The notes: generated from the letters alone by a model not told the origin. A DNA stretch of 64,000 bases from Macrostomum hystrix (GCA_950097015.1 CATNEN010000005.1:4083501-4147500), one strand, 5' to 3'; counted from the first letter of the stretch, positions 36,084 to 48,544 are shown. Numbers and translations: made by a program.

Positions 36084-39000
36084 GACTTGCCGCAATCGTC
36101 TGAGGAGAGCAGTTCAAGTCTGCTGTTCTCAGTGCCTCAAACCCTGGGACCCACACCGCCTGTGAGTGCTGATTTATTTGCTATTGAGAATTATTTGAGA
36201 GTGGAATTGGAAGATTGGAGTGGAATGGGAAGATTCGAGTGGAATTGGAGATTAGAGTGGAATGGGGAGATTCGAGTGAAATGGGAAGATTCGAGTGGAA
36301 TGGGAAGATTAGAGTGGAATGGGAAGATTCGAGTGGAATGGGAAGATTAGAGTGGAATGGGAAGATTCGAGTGGAATGGGAAGATTCGAGTGGAATGGGA
36401 AGATTCGAGTGGAATGGGAAGATTCGAGTGAAATGGGAAGATTCGAGTGGAATGGGAAGATTAGAGTGGAATGGGAAGATTCGAGTGGAATGGGAAGATT
36501 CGAGTGGAATGGGAATGGGAGGATTGGAGTGGAATGGGAAGTTTAGAGTGGAATGGGAAGATTCGAGTGGAATGGGAAGATTAGAGTGGGAGCGAGAAGG
36601 CGATTCTGCCCATTCCACTGACTCTTGAGTACACGCTCACACAGGTGTGTACATCTGTCCTGACTTTCTCATCGTCAGGCAGTGTACACTGTCACAGTGC
36701 CTTGGAGGTTAGCCTTCAAGGGCGTAAATTGCACGACAAGCTCCCAAGCCTTCTCTCCGCGGCTGCGCCCCAAATGAATGTGGCCTCGCTGCAAAATCGA
36801 GCTCCGGGACCTTGGTGCGAGAGGCAAACGCGTTAACCGCTCTGCCACTCACATCCCGTGGAATGGGTAAGGTTAGAGTTTCAAAGGGAATATTTAGGGA
36901 GGGTATAAGATAAATGTGTCAGTTAATAGATGGCACTGACGATGAAAGTAGTTAAAAACGTGTGAGCTAAGTTGACCAGATATTGAGCGCAGAAAAACTT
37001 TTGCACTACGTGAATGAATAGCACGCATTATTCTATTTATAAAAATGTAAAGTGCTAGCCAATAATAGTACAAAAGGATGATAAAATGCAAACTCAATTT
37101 CTGGTCAGCTTGGTGGTCGCTGTTCAACGACTAGTAACGACGTGACCGATTTTGAAGTGTCTTACGACACCGCCGCCTATTCCCAGTTGGCTAACATTGG
37201 CAATTCGGCTGCTAACAATGAGCCGGCGCATAGTGATCCCTATCCCGGTGAAAGATTCGGCCTACCTAGCGGACAAGAAATTCCCGGCATTGGCTTGTCA
37301 TCTAGTCACAGCGGCGCCAGTACCAGCGCCAATAAGGATCAAGTAGGCCCCGCTTCCAACAATTCGTCTGCTCGAGTTGGTTCAAGCGGTGAGCGCTTCA
37401 GATGGCCTGGGATTTACCATACCGGTATACAACCCTTATCAAACCGTTATCCAAGCAGTATCGTACTGTTATCCAACCCCAACAGTACCGTTATCCAACC
37501 ATTATCAAATCGTTATTCAGCCCTCACCAAACCGTTATCCAACCCATTACCATACAGTTATCCAATCATTACCGTACCGTTATCTAACCCTCATCGTACC
37601 GATATCCAAATCATAATCGTACCGTTATCCAATCCTTATCATACCGTTATCCAATCCTTAGCCTACAGTTATCCAATCCTTATCGGATATCAAACCATAT
37701 AATAAACGATATCCTTCCGGTATCCAACCGTTATCGTATTATATTAACCGTTGTTTAACCAATATTCCACAGTTACCATACCGTTATCATCCTACCTTTA
37801 TTCAAACGTTGTAGCCTAGTGGTTAGAGCGTCGGACTCACGACTTGAAGGTCGGGGGTTCGATTCCCGACTCCACTGGAACAATTTGTGTCCTTTAGCAA
37901 GACACTTAACTCTGCATTGCTTCAGTTCACCCAGGTGTTAAATGGGTACCAGCATCAGCTGGGGTAATTGAAGGTGGGTGTGGCGTCCCCCCAGTCCATG
38001 GACTGAACAGCCGTACGCAGCCTTCAGATGCGCCGCGCAATAGCTGCGGCTGTGCTGTCGGCTGCATAACTGACCCGATTGGGACAGGTGTAGTCAATTA
38101 TTATTAATTTATTTATTCAACTATTATCCTACCGTTATCCAACCATTATTTAAACATTTTTCGGCTCTTAGCTTACCTTTTATCCGCATTCGCTAGTCAT
38201 ACTCTCCATTAAATTACTTTCCAATCTTAACCGCTAGTTTTATATAGTAATAATACTATTGTAACTTAACCAGCCAGTTATTATTATTACTGAATCTCAA
38301 TTCACACCCTCTCCTCTCTCCCAAACTACTAACCAATGCGCTTATTAATCATAGCTCACAAATTAGACGATAGAGGCCCTGTTCGACCCTGCCAAATCAT
38401 GATGTCATCCGCCTCTGCAGTCGCTGAAATATCGACAGCCGGAGGCCTAGCGGAGGCTGCAGAAAACGATGAAGATGAGATTGACACACCAGATCAGTAC
38501 GATTTAAGATTGTCACAATCGATTCTTACTACTGCTGCTGCTGCTGCCGCCACTGCTCCAACTGACACCGCCACGCGTACTGTGGATTCCGGCTCGAATA
38601 AAAGCAGAGAGTCGGTCATTCTAATTTGCGACTCAAGCAATGACGGGTATCCATAATCCTATAACCCATTATTCCAACATTCTTGCATAATTCCACCATT
38701 CTCCAAGAATTCCATTATTCCCCAAGAATTCTACCATTTCTTTCATAATTACATCGTTCTCCTATAATTAAATCATTCTCCCACAATTCTACCGTTGTGC
38801 CGAAATTCCATTGTCCCATGATTCCACCATTATCCCACAATTCCACCATTGTCCCATGATTCCATCATTATCCCACAATTCCACCATTGTCCCATGATTC
38901 CATCATTATCCCACAATTCCACCATTGTCCCATGATTCTTCCATTATTCCATAATTCCACCATTCTACCATTATTCCATCATTCTCCCATAATTCCATCA

Positions 39001-42000
39001 TTCTCCCATAATTCCATCATTTTCCTCTAATTCCATCATTATCCCATAATTCCATCATTTTCTGTCAACTGTCACCCACCGAAATTTTCAATTTTCTCCT
39101 TAACTAACACTTCAGAAAGTACGCTCAGCCAGCTGTCATCGTTGGTTCGAATCCGCCAACTGTAAGCGATTCCTGCGGCGAATCTCCGCAGAGGCATCAG
39201 CAGCAGCTAGTTTCCCAGATGCCACCGCCGCCTCCTTCATCGTCTGGCGCCAGTCGGAAGCGCAATGCTGCTACGTCGTCCTGCGACACAGCCGCATCCG
39301 GCTACAGCAGCGGAGCTTCAGTCGGGGCCAACAGTCGCGGCCCTAGAAAGCGTCAGAAGCAGCAGACGCAGTCAAACGCTATGAATCCGCCGCCTCCGCC
39401 TCAGCCTGCCCCTAATCGGCCGTCGACATCTTCAACTGGATCGTCATTATTTGTGCCCGCATCGCGCCCCGGCTTGCCAACGGAATCGGTTGTTTGGCGT
39501 GCAAATTTTCCCGGCAGCAATCTGGCTATCGGGCAGTACAACTGTATGATGCTGTGCTACCCGATGCCTATAGCCAGTGAAGTTGTACAGCGAGTTACCA
39601 CGGCCTTAAATGATTTACTAGGCCAAGGTATTCGCTTTGCCGACTTGCCGCAGCATCAGCGACACCCGGATGCCGCCTACGATGGCGATAATAGTAGTTC
39701 TACTAGTATGGCTTCTGCTCCTACTGCTGCTGCTGCTGCTGCTGCTGCGGCGGCGGCTACGAAGGCCGATGCGTCCGACCCTCGACGATCCGATGTTGCC
39801 AATTTAGGCCGCGTTGTCGGCGTTGGCCCCTCCAACAACAGTTCGACTGTCACTCAACCGGTGCAGTCGGCTAGTTTTGTACCAAAGATGGCTATTGCTC
39901 ACGGTATTGCAACACAGATTGATGACGATGAATCGGGCAGGTTAGTTTTATTTCCATTATTGTTTTCCAATTGATTATACAAAGTTTTTAGTGGGTTTTG
40001 TTTGTCAAATATAGAGATTTACAGCCAGCGTCACAGTGGCAGCTATTACACGGCTTCAAAAGCCTCCCTACTTCAAGATAGGTCCCAGACCAACTGGCCG
40101 ATTTTCCTACAAGTCCACTATTTGGATCTAACTTTTCTCTGCCCTTCGCGATGAACCAACTTTCGAAGCCGTCCGACTTTAGCATGGTCGAGATATTCAA
40201 CGATTCTTGTCAAAGACCCTGGTGACAAGGACAACTAACATTTGTTAGTATTCTATGGCGAATCCATATTGGTTCAGGATATTCAGTATTGGTATTATAT
40301 GCTATTAGACCAATTTTAGCCCATTTTCTGCATTTTCACGGCAATTGGTTGAATATTTTGGGAGATAATGTGAGTATTTAAAATATACCTCGTAGTCTTT
40401 CTGCTGTTCTGCTGCTGTCCGTGGACTGGGCAGGCCTTGATGATATATTCTTGATGCTCAGTTCACAATTTCTGCCCATTCCGCTGGCTCCTGAGTATGC
40501 ACACGTACACAGGTGTGTACATCTGCCCTGACTTTCTCATCGTCAATCAGTGTACAATCTCGCTGTGGAGGTTGGCCCTCAATGGGCTAAATTGCACGAC
40601 AAACCCCAAAGCCTTCTCTCCGCGGCTGCGCCCCAAATAAATGGAGCGATCATGGACCTTGGTTCGAGAGGCAGACACTTAAGACCGCTCCGCCACTCAA
40701 CTCATCTCCTTCTCCCCAGTCCATGGACTGAACAGCCGTATGATGCAGCTTTCAGATGCGCCGCGCAATAGCTGCGGCTGTACATTTTCGCTGAACATTT
40801 AGTATTAACTATAAAAATTATTTTAAAATATATTGTTTCTCAGCCTAGTCTACGCGCTATGGCGAGCCGACAGATTTTTCTACGCCGGTCGCATTGTTGG
40901 CGGCGAGAATGGCTCCGGTCCCGTCGAACCGTTTCGAGTTCATTTCGAAGACGGCAGCATCGCTCCGTCGGTGCTGTTCAATCAGATTATCTGGCTGAAA
41001 CTACTACCAGTAGGCACGGCGGTTCGCGCCGATTCAAATCGCAGCGGAACCTTCGCTGCCGGCTACAGAATCGACGCCCACCTGGACAATGGCCAAGGCT
41101 ATTTAGTTCGTCGAGAATCTACCGGCGACAGATTTGAGCTAGGTCGGGCCGGTGTCGCTCTGACTAAAGATCAGGCTAGAAATTTCCTGGCCGGAAGCAA
41201 GCCTTCTCCTAGTGTGGCTGAAACTTCTGAAACTTCTTCTTTAGCCTGCGCAGTTGATTTTGGCGCTATGTCGGAGGCCAGTAACAAATCTCAAACTAAT
41301 AGGTCTCGTAGACTGCGTCGAGAAAAGATCCTCAGGGACAGCTGGTTACCGGAGCCCCCTGCTGATGTTTGCCCACCTGAGAGGTGAGCATTTTATCTGC
41401 CATTTTGTATTATGTGCATTACATTGGTTTGGGGGAATGTGCATTACATTGGTTTTGGGAAATGTACAATCCATTGGTTTTGGGAAATGTACAATCCATT
41501 GGTTTTGGGAAATGTACAATCCATTGGTTTTGGGAAATGTACAATCCATTGGTTTTGGGAAATGTACAATCCATTGGTTTTGGGAAATGTACAATCCATT
41601 GGTTTTGGGAAATGTACAATCCATTGGTTTGGAGGAATGTACAGTCCATTGCTTTGGGAGGAATGTACAATCCATTGGTTTGGGGGAATGTGCAATCCAT
41701 TTTTTCGGGGAATGTGTACTCATTTTTTCTCATTCGCTACCCTGAAGGTCGGGTTCGCGACGTCGCGGCGGTGGCAACACTCCGTGCACGCCAAAGTCGG
41801 CTCCTCGAGCGTCGCCGAGTTCGGTAACTCCGCGATTGCCCCAACGAGCGCGGCCGCCTCCGCCTCCGCTGCCACTGTTGAATAAGTCGACTAACGATGA
41901 AATACTCACCGACGATGACAATCAGCCGTCTCCGTCGTCGCCGCCTCGTCGTAGTCCCAGACGCGGATTGTTATCAGAACAGCAGGATAAGCCGAATCAC

Positions 42001-42771
42001 CTTGGCCCGTTGCCAACCAGCAGGACATTGTTCTATGGCTTCACTGTCTTACTGTCGCAATCGCCATGTCCAATTGCGGACGAATTATTGCCAATGTCGT
42101 TAGTTGCTAAGCAGCGCAGAGCCAAAGAGTCATTCAACTTGGCTTGGCTACGGCGTCAGTTAAGCGAGGGTGGCGCCGCTATAGTTGACAAATTAACTCC
42201 AGAACTGTTGGAGCAGCATGACAATGGTCTGACTCGCATTGTTCTAGTGTCGCCTTCATTTAGCAGGTCGGAGAAATTCCTACAGTGCCTTGCGGCTAGA
42301 TCCGTACACTGCGTATCAAACATGTGGGTGGCTGACAGCTGTTCGCTTGGTGTCCTGCAATCCATCGACACCTATGCCCATCCCCGTGGCTGGGATCCGG
42401 TAAATCACCAAATTGTGCCTTGGTCGTCGGTCTCCGCCCAGCAACAAGCTTGCATCTTTCAGTCTAATCTGCTAATAGTAGCCGTGTCTGACAATGCCAA
42501 CCTGTTACAGTTGTGGGCCAATATTTTCAACAGAACTGGCGCCAACGTTCTACAATTACAAGCGCGTCAAGTGTTGTCATTTAGTGACTCATCGTTGATT
42601 TCTGAAGGCGATATTCAAAGTCGACTAGCTTGGCTCGATGAAGACACCTGCTCCCTAGCTGTTAAACGTCGCCTAATTGAGTTAAACTGTCAGACAGTGT
42701 GTAGGGATTATTTTGTCGCCTGCTTGGTATGCGGCCAACAGCTGCCATTGTTGGACCAATTCAAGGTTTAA
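36084..42771 (+). CDS. TP53BP1: TP53BP1-like DNA-damage protein: tandem Tudor plus tandem BRCT (5' exon not found)
   Basis: Six exons with agreeing phases: 36084-36161, 37109-37388, 38421-38646, 39116-39940, 40844-41383 and 41748-42771 (TAA). The first four encode Ser/Pro/Gln/Ala-rich low-complexity sequence with an SQ site and a polyAla run. Exon 5 is a tandem Tudor: LVYALWRADRFFYAGRIVGG, then VHFEDG. Aligned to the 53BP1 cage, the Trp, the second Tyr and the Asp are kept, the first Tyr is Phe, and the last Tyr is Ser. The last exon has the paired BRCT: TLFYGFTVLL, then VHCVSNMWVADSC, then LLIVAVSDN and the closing VCRDYFVACLVCGQQL. In vertebrates this module reads H4K20me2 at double-strand breaks. 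The protein is much shorter than human 53BP1, with most of the long N-terminal region absent or unseen. Start codon not located. Confidence 0.92.
36195..36600. repeat. 19-bp minisatellite in TP53BP1-like intron
   Basis: About 21 copies of attcgagtggaatgggaag (or attagagtgg...). SINE B at 36611 is inserted at its right end, and a stray unit (gtggaatgggtaag) is left beyond the SINE. Confidence 0.95.
36611..36857 (-). mobile_element. SINE family B, full-length copy
   Basis: Read on the minus strand: a tRNA-like head GAGTGGCAGAGCGGTTAACG, B-box-like GAGCTCGAT, then a body with GGAGAGAAGGCTTGGG, TTTACGCCCTTGAAGG, a GACGATGAGAAAGTCAGGAC block and a tail near ATGGGCAGAATC. It shares the body with 40473-40702, 57030-57325 and 61405-61672. 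It splits a minisatellite, so it is younger than the array. Confidence 0.9.
37420..37800. repeat. Degenerate minisatellite in TP53BP1-like intron
   Basis: Irregular units of 14-28 bp around accgttatccaatccttatc. The exon 37109-37388 donor lies just upstream, and the frame stays open into the array, which misleads simple ORF calls. Confidence 0.88.
37806..38111 (+). mobile_element. SINE family A, complete copy with TSD
   Basis: A tRNA-like head (gtagcctagtggttagagcg, B-box ggttcgattcc), a body with cctttagcaagacacttaac and gggtgtggcgtcccccc, the palindrome cagtccatggactg, then cagatgcgccgcgcaatagc and an AT tail. It is flanked by the 9-bp direct repeat TTTATTCAA at 37797-37805 and 38112-38120. 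The target-site duplication defines the ends of this family. Confidence 0.92.
38655..39062. repeat. Minisatellite in TP53BP1-like intron
   Basis: Units of 14-17 bp and 33-bp compounds around ccacaattccaccattgtcc and catgattccatcattatc. It fills nearly the whole intron between 38646 and 39116. Confidence 0.9.
39988..40385. repeat. Dispersed repeat family C, copy 1
   Basis: It shares several blocks, in the same order, with 52235-52555: gtccactatttggat, gatgaaccaactttcgaagc, cgtccgactttagcat, gagatatt and gcattttcacggcaattggt followed by tgaatattttgggagata. Identity is patchy, suggesting an old interspersed element. It lies in a TP53BP1-like intron. Confidence 0.65.
40473..40786. mobile_element. 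SINE B (minus) abutting SINE A tail (plus)
   Basis: 40473-40702 is a minus-strand SINE B with a degenerate head. 40709-40786 is the last part of a SINE A in plus orientation (cagtccatggactgaacagc, cagatgcgccgcgcaatagc). A fragment like SINE A, gtccgtggactgggcagg, lies at 40418. The cluster is a nested insertion in a TP53BP1-like intron. Confidence 0.8.
41410..41705. repeat. 25-bp minisatellite in last TP53BP1-like intron
   Basis: About 11 copies of gggaaatgtacaatccattg plus gtttt. The period is not a multiple of three, so all frames show similar short repeats. It fills most of the intron. Confidence 0.95.
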
Positions 42772-44377
42772 CAGTAGAAAGCGCTATTTTTCGCTCCTGG
42801 GAAAACAAATCAATGCAATATGGTTAACAATGGTAGCCTACATTGTTGCATGATACAATTTTGTGAGCAGATAATTGTTTGCCTATTTTCGTGCTTTTTG
42901 TGACCACAAAACTCCGACGAGAAACGTTGAATATATCTCGACCTCGAGGTTGAATGTTTTGGCAGATACAGAAAAAAACAGAAAAAAACGCCACACTACA
43001 CCCTCTATTACCCCAGCTAACTGTCTTGGTAAAGAACACAGATTGTTCGAATCGAACCACCGACCTCTAAGTCGTGAGTCCGATGCTCAAACCACTAGGC
43101 ATAACATGGCTTACTATCATTCTTTTTAACTTACTTTTCAATTCTCGCCATTCTTACTAAACAGTCTTTATTTTTCTATTTATAATTACAAAGCATTTGC
43201 ACTTTTATACGATTCTACTTACTCTTGCATCCACTGGTAATTGACCTAATAAGGTAATATTGAATTTATACTCACATAATTAGATTCAGCGTCTCACACC
43301 TGTTTCAGGTGCTTCAGTATATACTTTATTATCTTTTTTGTTATAACTGTGTATCATTCTTGTTATTTTAAAGTTGCAGCAAAGTTACTTTTATTTTACT
43401 ACCAGAAATGTTTGTTTTAATAGCCAAAACTTTATAGTAAAGCATTTCTTTCTGGTAGAATTATTTTTTAAATACTTATAATTCTTTTATCCAGCTGTAT
43501 TGATTTTATTCGGTTGAAGACAGAATAATTTGATACGAAATTGTCAATATAAATGGCATTAAAAATTAATTCGTTTTTATAAATAAATGTATGTATTTGT
43601 ATATATATATATATATATATATTAGTTGAAATACAAAAACACATCATTGACGGCTAATATTGTCTTTTTTTATTAAAAATAAAACATTTTTAAATTTTCT
43701 GCTTTAAATTTTTTGCCTTAATATAAGGTTTTGTTGTTTTATGCTGATAAGCTTTAGACATTGATAGACAGAAAGGGATAGAGAAATCGACAAAATGCCT
43801 GACATTTACAACAATAAATGTATTTAAATGTGTGGTTCTATACTAGAATTATATATTGCCTGTCTCATCGGAGTGTCAGATAGAAGCAGTGCGATTCTAA
43901 GAATACAACGCATTTGAATCACTTTACCAAAAAATTAACCTTGAATCGCTACTTAAAGTAGCAAACTAAACAGTGGCAGTAATTAAAATGGGACTTTTAT
44001 TTATAAATATCGCGACTGGGCACGGGTGGACCACTAAATCATATGGAAGCAGGACTCGATTTCGTGAACAAAAAAAGTTTTAAGGGCCGATTTTTAATCA
44101 GAATGCATTTGCTTATGTAACTTGTTTCTATATGGCAGGTTGGACACTTGATTTGCACTGTTTTTTATTTCGAGGCTTTTAGCTGAAAAAATCATGGAAA
44201 AATCCCAGTAGAAAATGCGAAAATAGCCAGTTTTTTCTGGTCAGAAAGCCTCTGAACAAATAGTTCTAAATTATAAACAAACAAACCAATTGTAACATAA
44301 TAATCGGCCTTCAACAACTCCAGTTCACGAACCGAAAGTGCTGCGTTCCAATAGTCCTAGTAGGCCATTGTGGCAGT
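42772..44377. other. Convergent intergenic region
   Basis: It lies between the 3' ends of the TP53BP1-like and SMOC-like genes. It contains a degenerate minus-strand SINE A head (about 43015-43106, with gaatcgaaccaccgacctct and cgtgagtccga) and an AT microsatellite at 43598-43622. The rest is AT-rich, with no exon seen. Confidence 0.6.
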
Positions 44378-46090
44378 TCACGTGTGGGGCAGACCCAGGC
44401 AGGCCTGCAGCTCGGCTAGGGTCACAAATCCGTCTCCGTTGGCGTTGCAGAAGCGCAGAAAGTTTGCCGCGCATTTTCTTGTTCGCCTTCGCTCCGGCAA
44501 TGGAGGCAGCGCCCCAGCTGAGGAGCTAACACCGGCACTCGAGCCAGCGCCATCACCTTTCCAATAGCCTTTGATCTCCCGTCGCCACCAGCGCTGCTCC
44601 TTGCGGTCCAGATGGCCGTCTCGATTTACGTCAGCGCGTTGGAAGCGCAATATCAGACTTCTGGCCTCGACGCTCAGATGTGCGTCCTGCGGCCTCCAGG
44701 CGTCGCGAGTCTCGTGCACCATCAGCGACGTCAGCTGGGCTGCAAACTGGCGCAGCAGAGTCTGCGAGCAGCCGCGGAAACCGGCGGAGACCGCAGCTCG
44801 AGCTCGCGTCAGTGCCGATTCGCAATCCAAACTGGCGCCACTGCCGCTGCCAACGCCGCGGCTTTTCAGCACCCGACCAGACTCGGGGTCCATGCAGAAG
44901 CAGAGACTACTTGCTGACTTCGCCGAGCTAGCCGCGTCATCCTCCGCGCTGCCACTTGTGTGACACTGGCGTTTGGCATACTTTCCGTCCGGCGAACATT
45001 CCGGAACGAACACCCGCCCGCCAGCGATGCTCCGCGACGGCGTCTGGTCCGTCGACAATGGCGGCGTCCTCAGGTGTCGCAACTGCCTATTCTTTTCTTG
45101 CGCCTCCTCGCGCGCCAGAGGACAAGATTTGTGCGCGAATGGGCGCGCTTTTCCGGCGCGTTTCCGTTTCCTCCGCCGCGAGACTAACTCCATGAGGCTT
45201 CCCTTGCTGCCACCGCCGGGCTGTCTTAGCCTGCCTGTGTGGCTTTCCGTTGATGTCTCCGAGACAGCAGCCGGTTCCGTCGGAGCCGCTATGAGTGGCG
45301 CTGCGATTCCACCGGATAATCGAGGCTCAGAGGCCGCGACCGTCTCTGAATGAGCTGGCATCTGAATTTTTATAAGTGAATTGCTTCTTGTACACAACCC
45401 AACGAAAAAATGAGTGATTCGGCAACTAAGGATGCAGTTAGAGAAAAGTGATTTCCTACCGCCGAAACAGGCGTCGAATTCTCCAAGCCAAAGCAGAGAA
45501 TCCATTCCGCTCGCTCCAGTTGTTTGTTTGCGTTGAGATCGCAGGTGCTGAAGAAACGTCTGGCGCAGCCCTTCGGCTTGATGTTCGCTCTGGTAACTTT
45601 TCTCAGCGCTTTGGTCTCTCGGTGGCTCAATTTTCCGTCATTGTTAGCGTCCAGCTCTGCAAACTTCCACTCAGCCGATCGTCTCTCTGGCTGCTGTTGA
45701 TTTCTGTCAGTTGAGTAGCCGTGAGCAGGCTGACTACTGACTTCTGCTCTGGGCTTGAGAACTCCGCCCACGCGAAATGTCAACGACGCGTTGTACTCAA
45801 TCTCAAACTGTTTTAAGATGTTTCTATTAAATTGTGCTCGCTGACGAGAAGAGCATCGGTCTGCAACGGGGCAAGTTGATTACATATATTTTCTTATGTT
45901 TCGTTTCAAAGATTTTTTTTAAGCGCAATAAAAGACGCATCCAAAAAAGGCAAACGATCGTACAATTGGAACTCACTTTTACGTCCGTTGCCACCACCGC
46001 CGCGGCCATGTCCGCCACCTTTCCTATGTCTTCCTTTCCGTCTGTTAATATTCTGCCCATTGTTTCTATCTGGCTGGCGTTCCGCTTGCG

Positions 46091-46146
<56 letters not shown>

Positions 46147-47451
46147 TGCTTTCTGTGGCGCCTGCCCCCTCTACAAGTGGGCCTTCTTGGCAGTTGTACA
46201 CCGGAACCAGGCAGCGGTTTTCCACTCCGTCGTCTGACGCAGAAGCAGTAGCGCAGCTGGTAATTGCACTGCACTCGACGAAAACGACCATTGCTGGCGC
46301 ATTGGGGCACGTAAATGACTTGACGACCGTTTTTAGACTGATCTAATGCAGCCAGGCGCATGTCTTGACACCTGCCTCGCCCGCTGGATCTTGCGTTTCC
46401 ACTGCCGCCAGCCATCGAAGCTGACGCCTCGATTGGTAGCGGAGCTCCGCAGGCGCCCAGATGCCTCACGCGGACCTTCTGGCCGTGACAACGGCGAAGG
46501 AACTGCAACGTGCAGCGAGATTCATAGGTCTTGCCATCGGTACCGCAGACTTTAGTACTGGTACTGCTGATGCTACCGGCGGCTGTTGCGCCAGAAGCCT
46601 CGGATGCAAGTTGCAGTTGATAACAAAAATCTGGCCGACACTCGAGATTTTGACGAGCCTTTCTCGATTCCAGCACTTCTCGCAGCGACGCCGATGAAGA
46701 TCCGCCAGCTGCGGAGTCGGTCGTCCGCGATCGGGAGCTATCGGCGATGCCCGGACCTGACCGGCCGAATGCTGACTCATCGTCGCGCGAAGATTCTCCG
46801 CTGTCGGTTGAGCTAGAAGATCGTCTCTGTTCATTGTTGGCGTTAATCTGCGTTTAGTGGTTCGAGTGGGCGGATGATATGTAATTTTTTAACTTCGTAT
46901 TACAAACTTAACAGTAGAAATACCAATAGGAGATTTTTCCACCGTGGCAAGTTTCGTGCTGCATCTGAACGCATGCACACGAAACTCAAAAGCACGGGCC
47001 AATTTTTTCTTTCGCATCTTCTGAAACAAGAAGCAAGTCGGCAGCCCTTCAGATCGTGATCGAGATATTAATCAGTTCTGGCCAAAGGTCAGATTTTCCC
47101 GTAAGAGCTATAGTGTATTTCATACACCTATACACGAATTTTCACTGAGCCTCATTGCGGCCTTGCCAGGTCTTCAAACTTTATCAGCATGTCAACCCGA
47201 ATGTGCCTGCATCTTCTTCTCTGACTTCGGTGGTCACGCACTTTTATCTAGACGGAGCTGCTGGACCTTCAACCGCCCGTAGGTATTAAAACGGGCGGCA
47301 AAATTGCTTGGTAAGGCGCAAAACTCCTCACCTGATCCCAGAAACTCTTGGACTGTGAGCTGGGCACAACACTGCTAGTTGCTGAGCAGTCAACAAGCAA
47401 CACTATCAGAAGCAGTTGCAGTCTAAGCAAAAGCAGGGTTCGCCAAGCCAT
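44378..47451 (-). CDS. SMOC-like secreted calcium-binding protein
   Basis: Four exons: 47451-47332, 46847-45977, 45860-45460 and 45361-44378, phases 0, 1 and 0, 791 residues. Exon 1 is a signal peptide (MAWRTLLLLRLQLLLIVLLVD). Exon 2 has a Kazal/follistatin-like domain (C110-C173, VCGTDGKTYESRC) and a first thyroglobulin type-1 domain (C200-C265, YVPQC, QC, CFCV), then a polyGln tract. Exon 3 carries an EC-type EF-hand pair (EWKFAELDANNDGKLSHRE, CARRFFSTCDLNANKQL). Exon 4 has a second thyroglobulin domain (C544-C644, FVPECSPDGKY, CFCM) and another EC-type pair (FQRADVNRDGHLDRKE, CAANFLRFCNANGDGFV) at the C terminus. SMOC proteins are matricellular modulators of BMP signalling, ordered FS-TY-TY-EC. 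The extra EC between the TY domains is unusual. Exon 4 begins with an ATG at its acceptor, so a second start is possible. Confidence 0.85.
46087..46145 (-). repeat. CAG repeat encoding polyGln in SMOC-like exon 2
   Basis: About 19 consecutive CTG triplets on the plus strand, read as CAG (Gln) in the SMOC-like frame between the first thyroglobulin domain and the first EC domain. It is likely length-polymorphic. Confidence 0.95.
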
Positions 47452-48544
47452 TGCGTATAATGCCTGCTTTTTTTGCTTGTTTTACAACGCTTCGTGATGT
47501 CTTTCTGTTAAAAAGGGTTCGTGAAAAAAAAACATTCACTGACTTATATTGCAGCAGTAGCAGCAGCAGCAGCAACGCAGTTATTCACAATAGCCTTGCG
47601 GGGTGGAAGGGAGGTCCGGCCAGACATGCCCGAGCCTGCTTCCAGCACTAATCGAATCACCGAGAGCGTATGTTTCTCCGAGCCCTGCCCCAACCATCCC
47701 ACGCCTCTCACCGCGCGGAGGCGCTATATAGCGGTTTGGTGTTCGCAGAAAACTATATACAAAAGCTAGCCAGCCCTCAGCAGAGTGCATTTGTACGCTG
47801 CTTCCGTTGAAAGCCCATGCAGTCAGCTCTTTCTCTCTTTTCGTTAGTTTCTTTGGCTTTAGGTCTCCCCTGACCCAGCTTCACATCCCAGCTTGACCAT
47901 ACATCTATACGGTCCGTCAGGTGCTAAGTGCCTATTCGTTCTCTCCCTCTCTCTCATTCTATTTCCGTTTCTGTCTCTACGCCGCCTCTCGTCAAACCCG
48001 TTCGTCCCGTTTGACAAAAAACCGCTTTCTATTCCTTTCTTGCAACTTGAAGGAGGGTTTGTGGCGCGGCTTATGACATTTTCTGCTGCTGTCAACGCTA
48101 ATTAAAAGCTTTCTGTGTTTTAGTTCTATTACTCTTGGACATTGGAGAGTGAATAGGTTAAATGGACGAATTTTTTCCTCTGAGGAAGGAAATTCCTTCG
48201 ATTATTGTTCCTTGCCTTCATAATATACGCATAGTCCTTAATAAATTAAAATTCTAAAAGCATGCGTGTCAGCAGTTGTACATAAAAGGTAACTTCTTTT
48301 GTTCGAAAAACGGTCCGGTTTTTATTCATTAAATGTTTAACCAACGAATACCAGAAACTTCTTTTTTAAAAGTATCTTATCAATTATTTAGCAGAGTTAC
48401 GAGTATATAGAATATTATGAACAATAAAAAAGGCAATTTGCGTGTATCAAAATAATATACTAGTGCATCTAATAGCCGCTATTCTGAATCGAACTGAATT
48501 AACGGTTGGTAAGCAAATTTTTTAAAACGATTTACTCTGACTCT
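47452..48544. other. Upstream region of the SMOC-like gene
   Basis: Contains a short CAG run (47552-47576) and a pyrimidine-rich patch (47935-48000), then AT-rich sequence. It should include the SMOC-like promoter and 5' UTR. No coding exon was recognised. Confidence 0.5.

Noticed and set aside
37810-37880. Possible functional tRNA gene
   Set aside because: A- and B-box-like sequence is present, but the copy continues into a shared SINE body and is bounded by a 9-bp TSD. The heads at 31574 and 62868 are likewise SINE-derived.
44571-45353. Several plus-strand Arg/Ser-rich frames opposite the SMOC-like last exon
   Set aside because: They are shadows of the minus-strand coding exon, which has recognisable thyroglobulin and EF-hand motifs.
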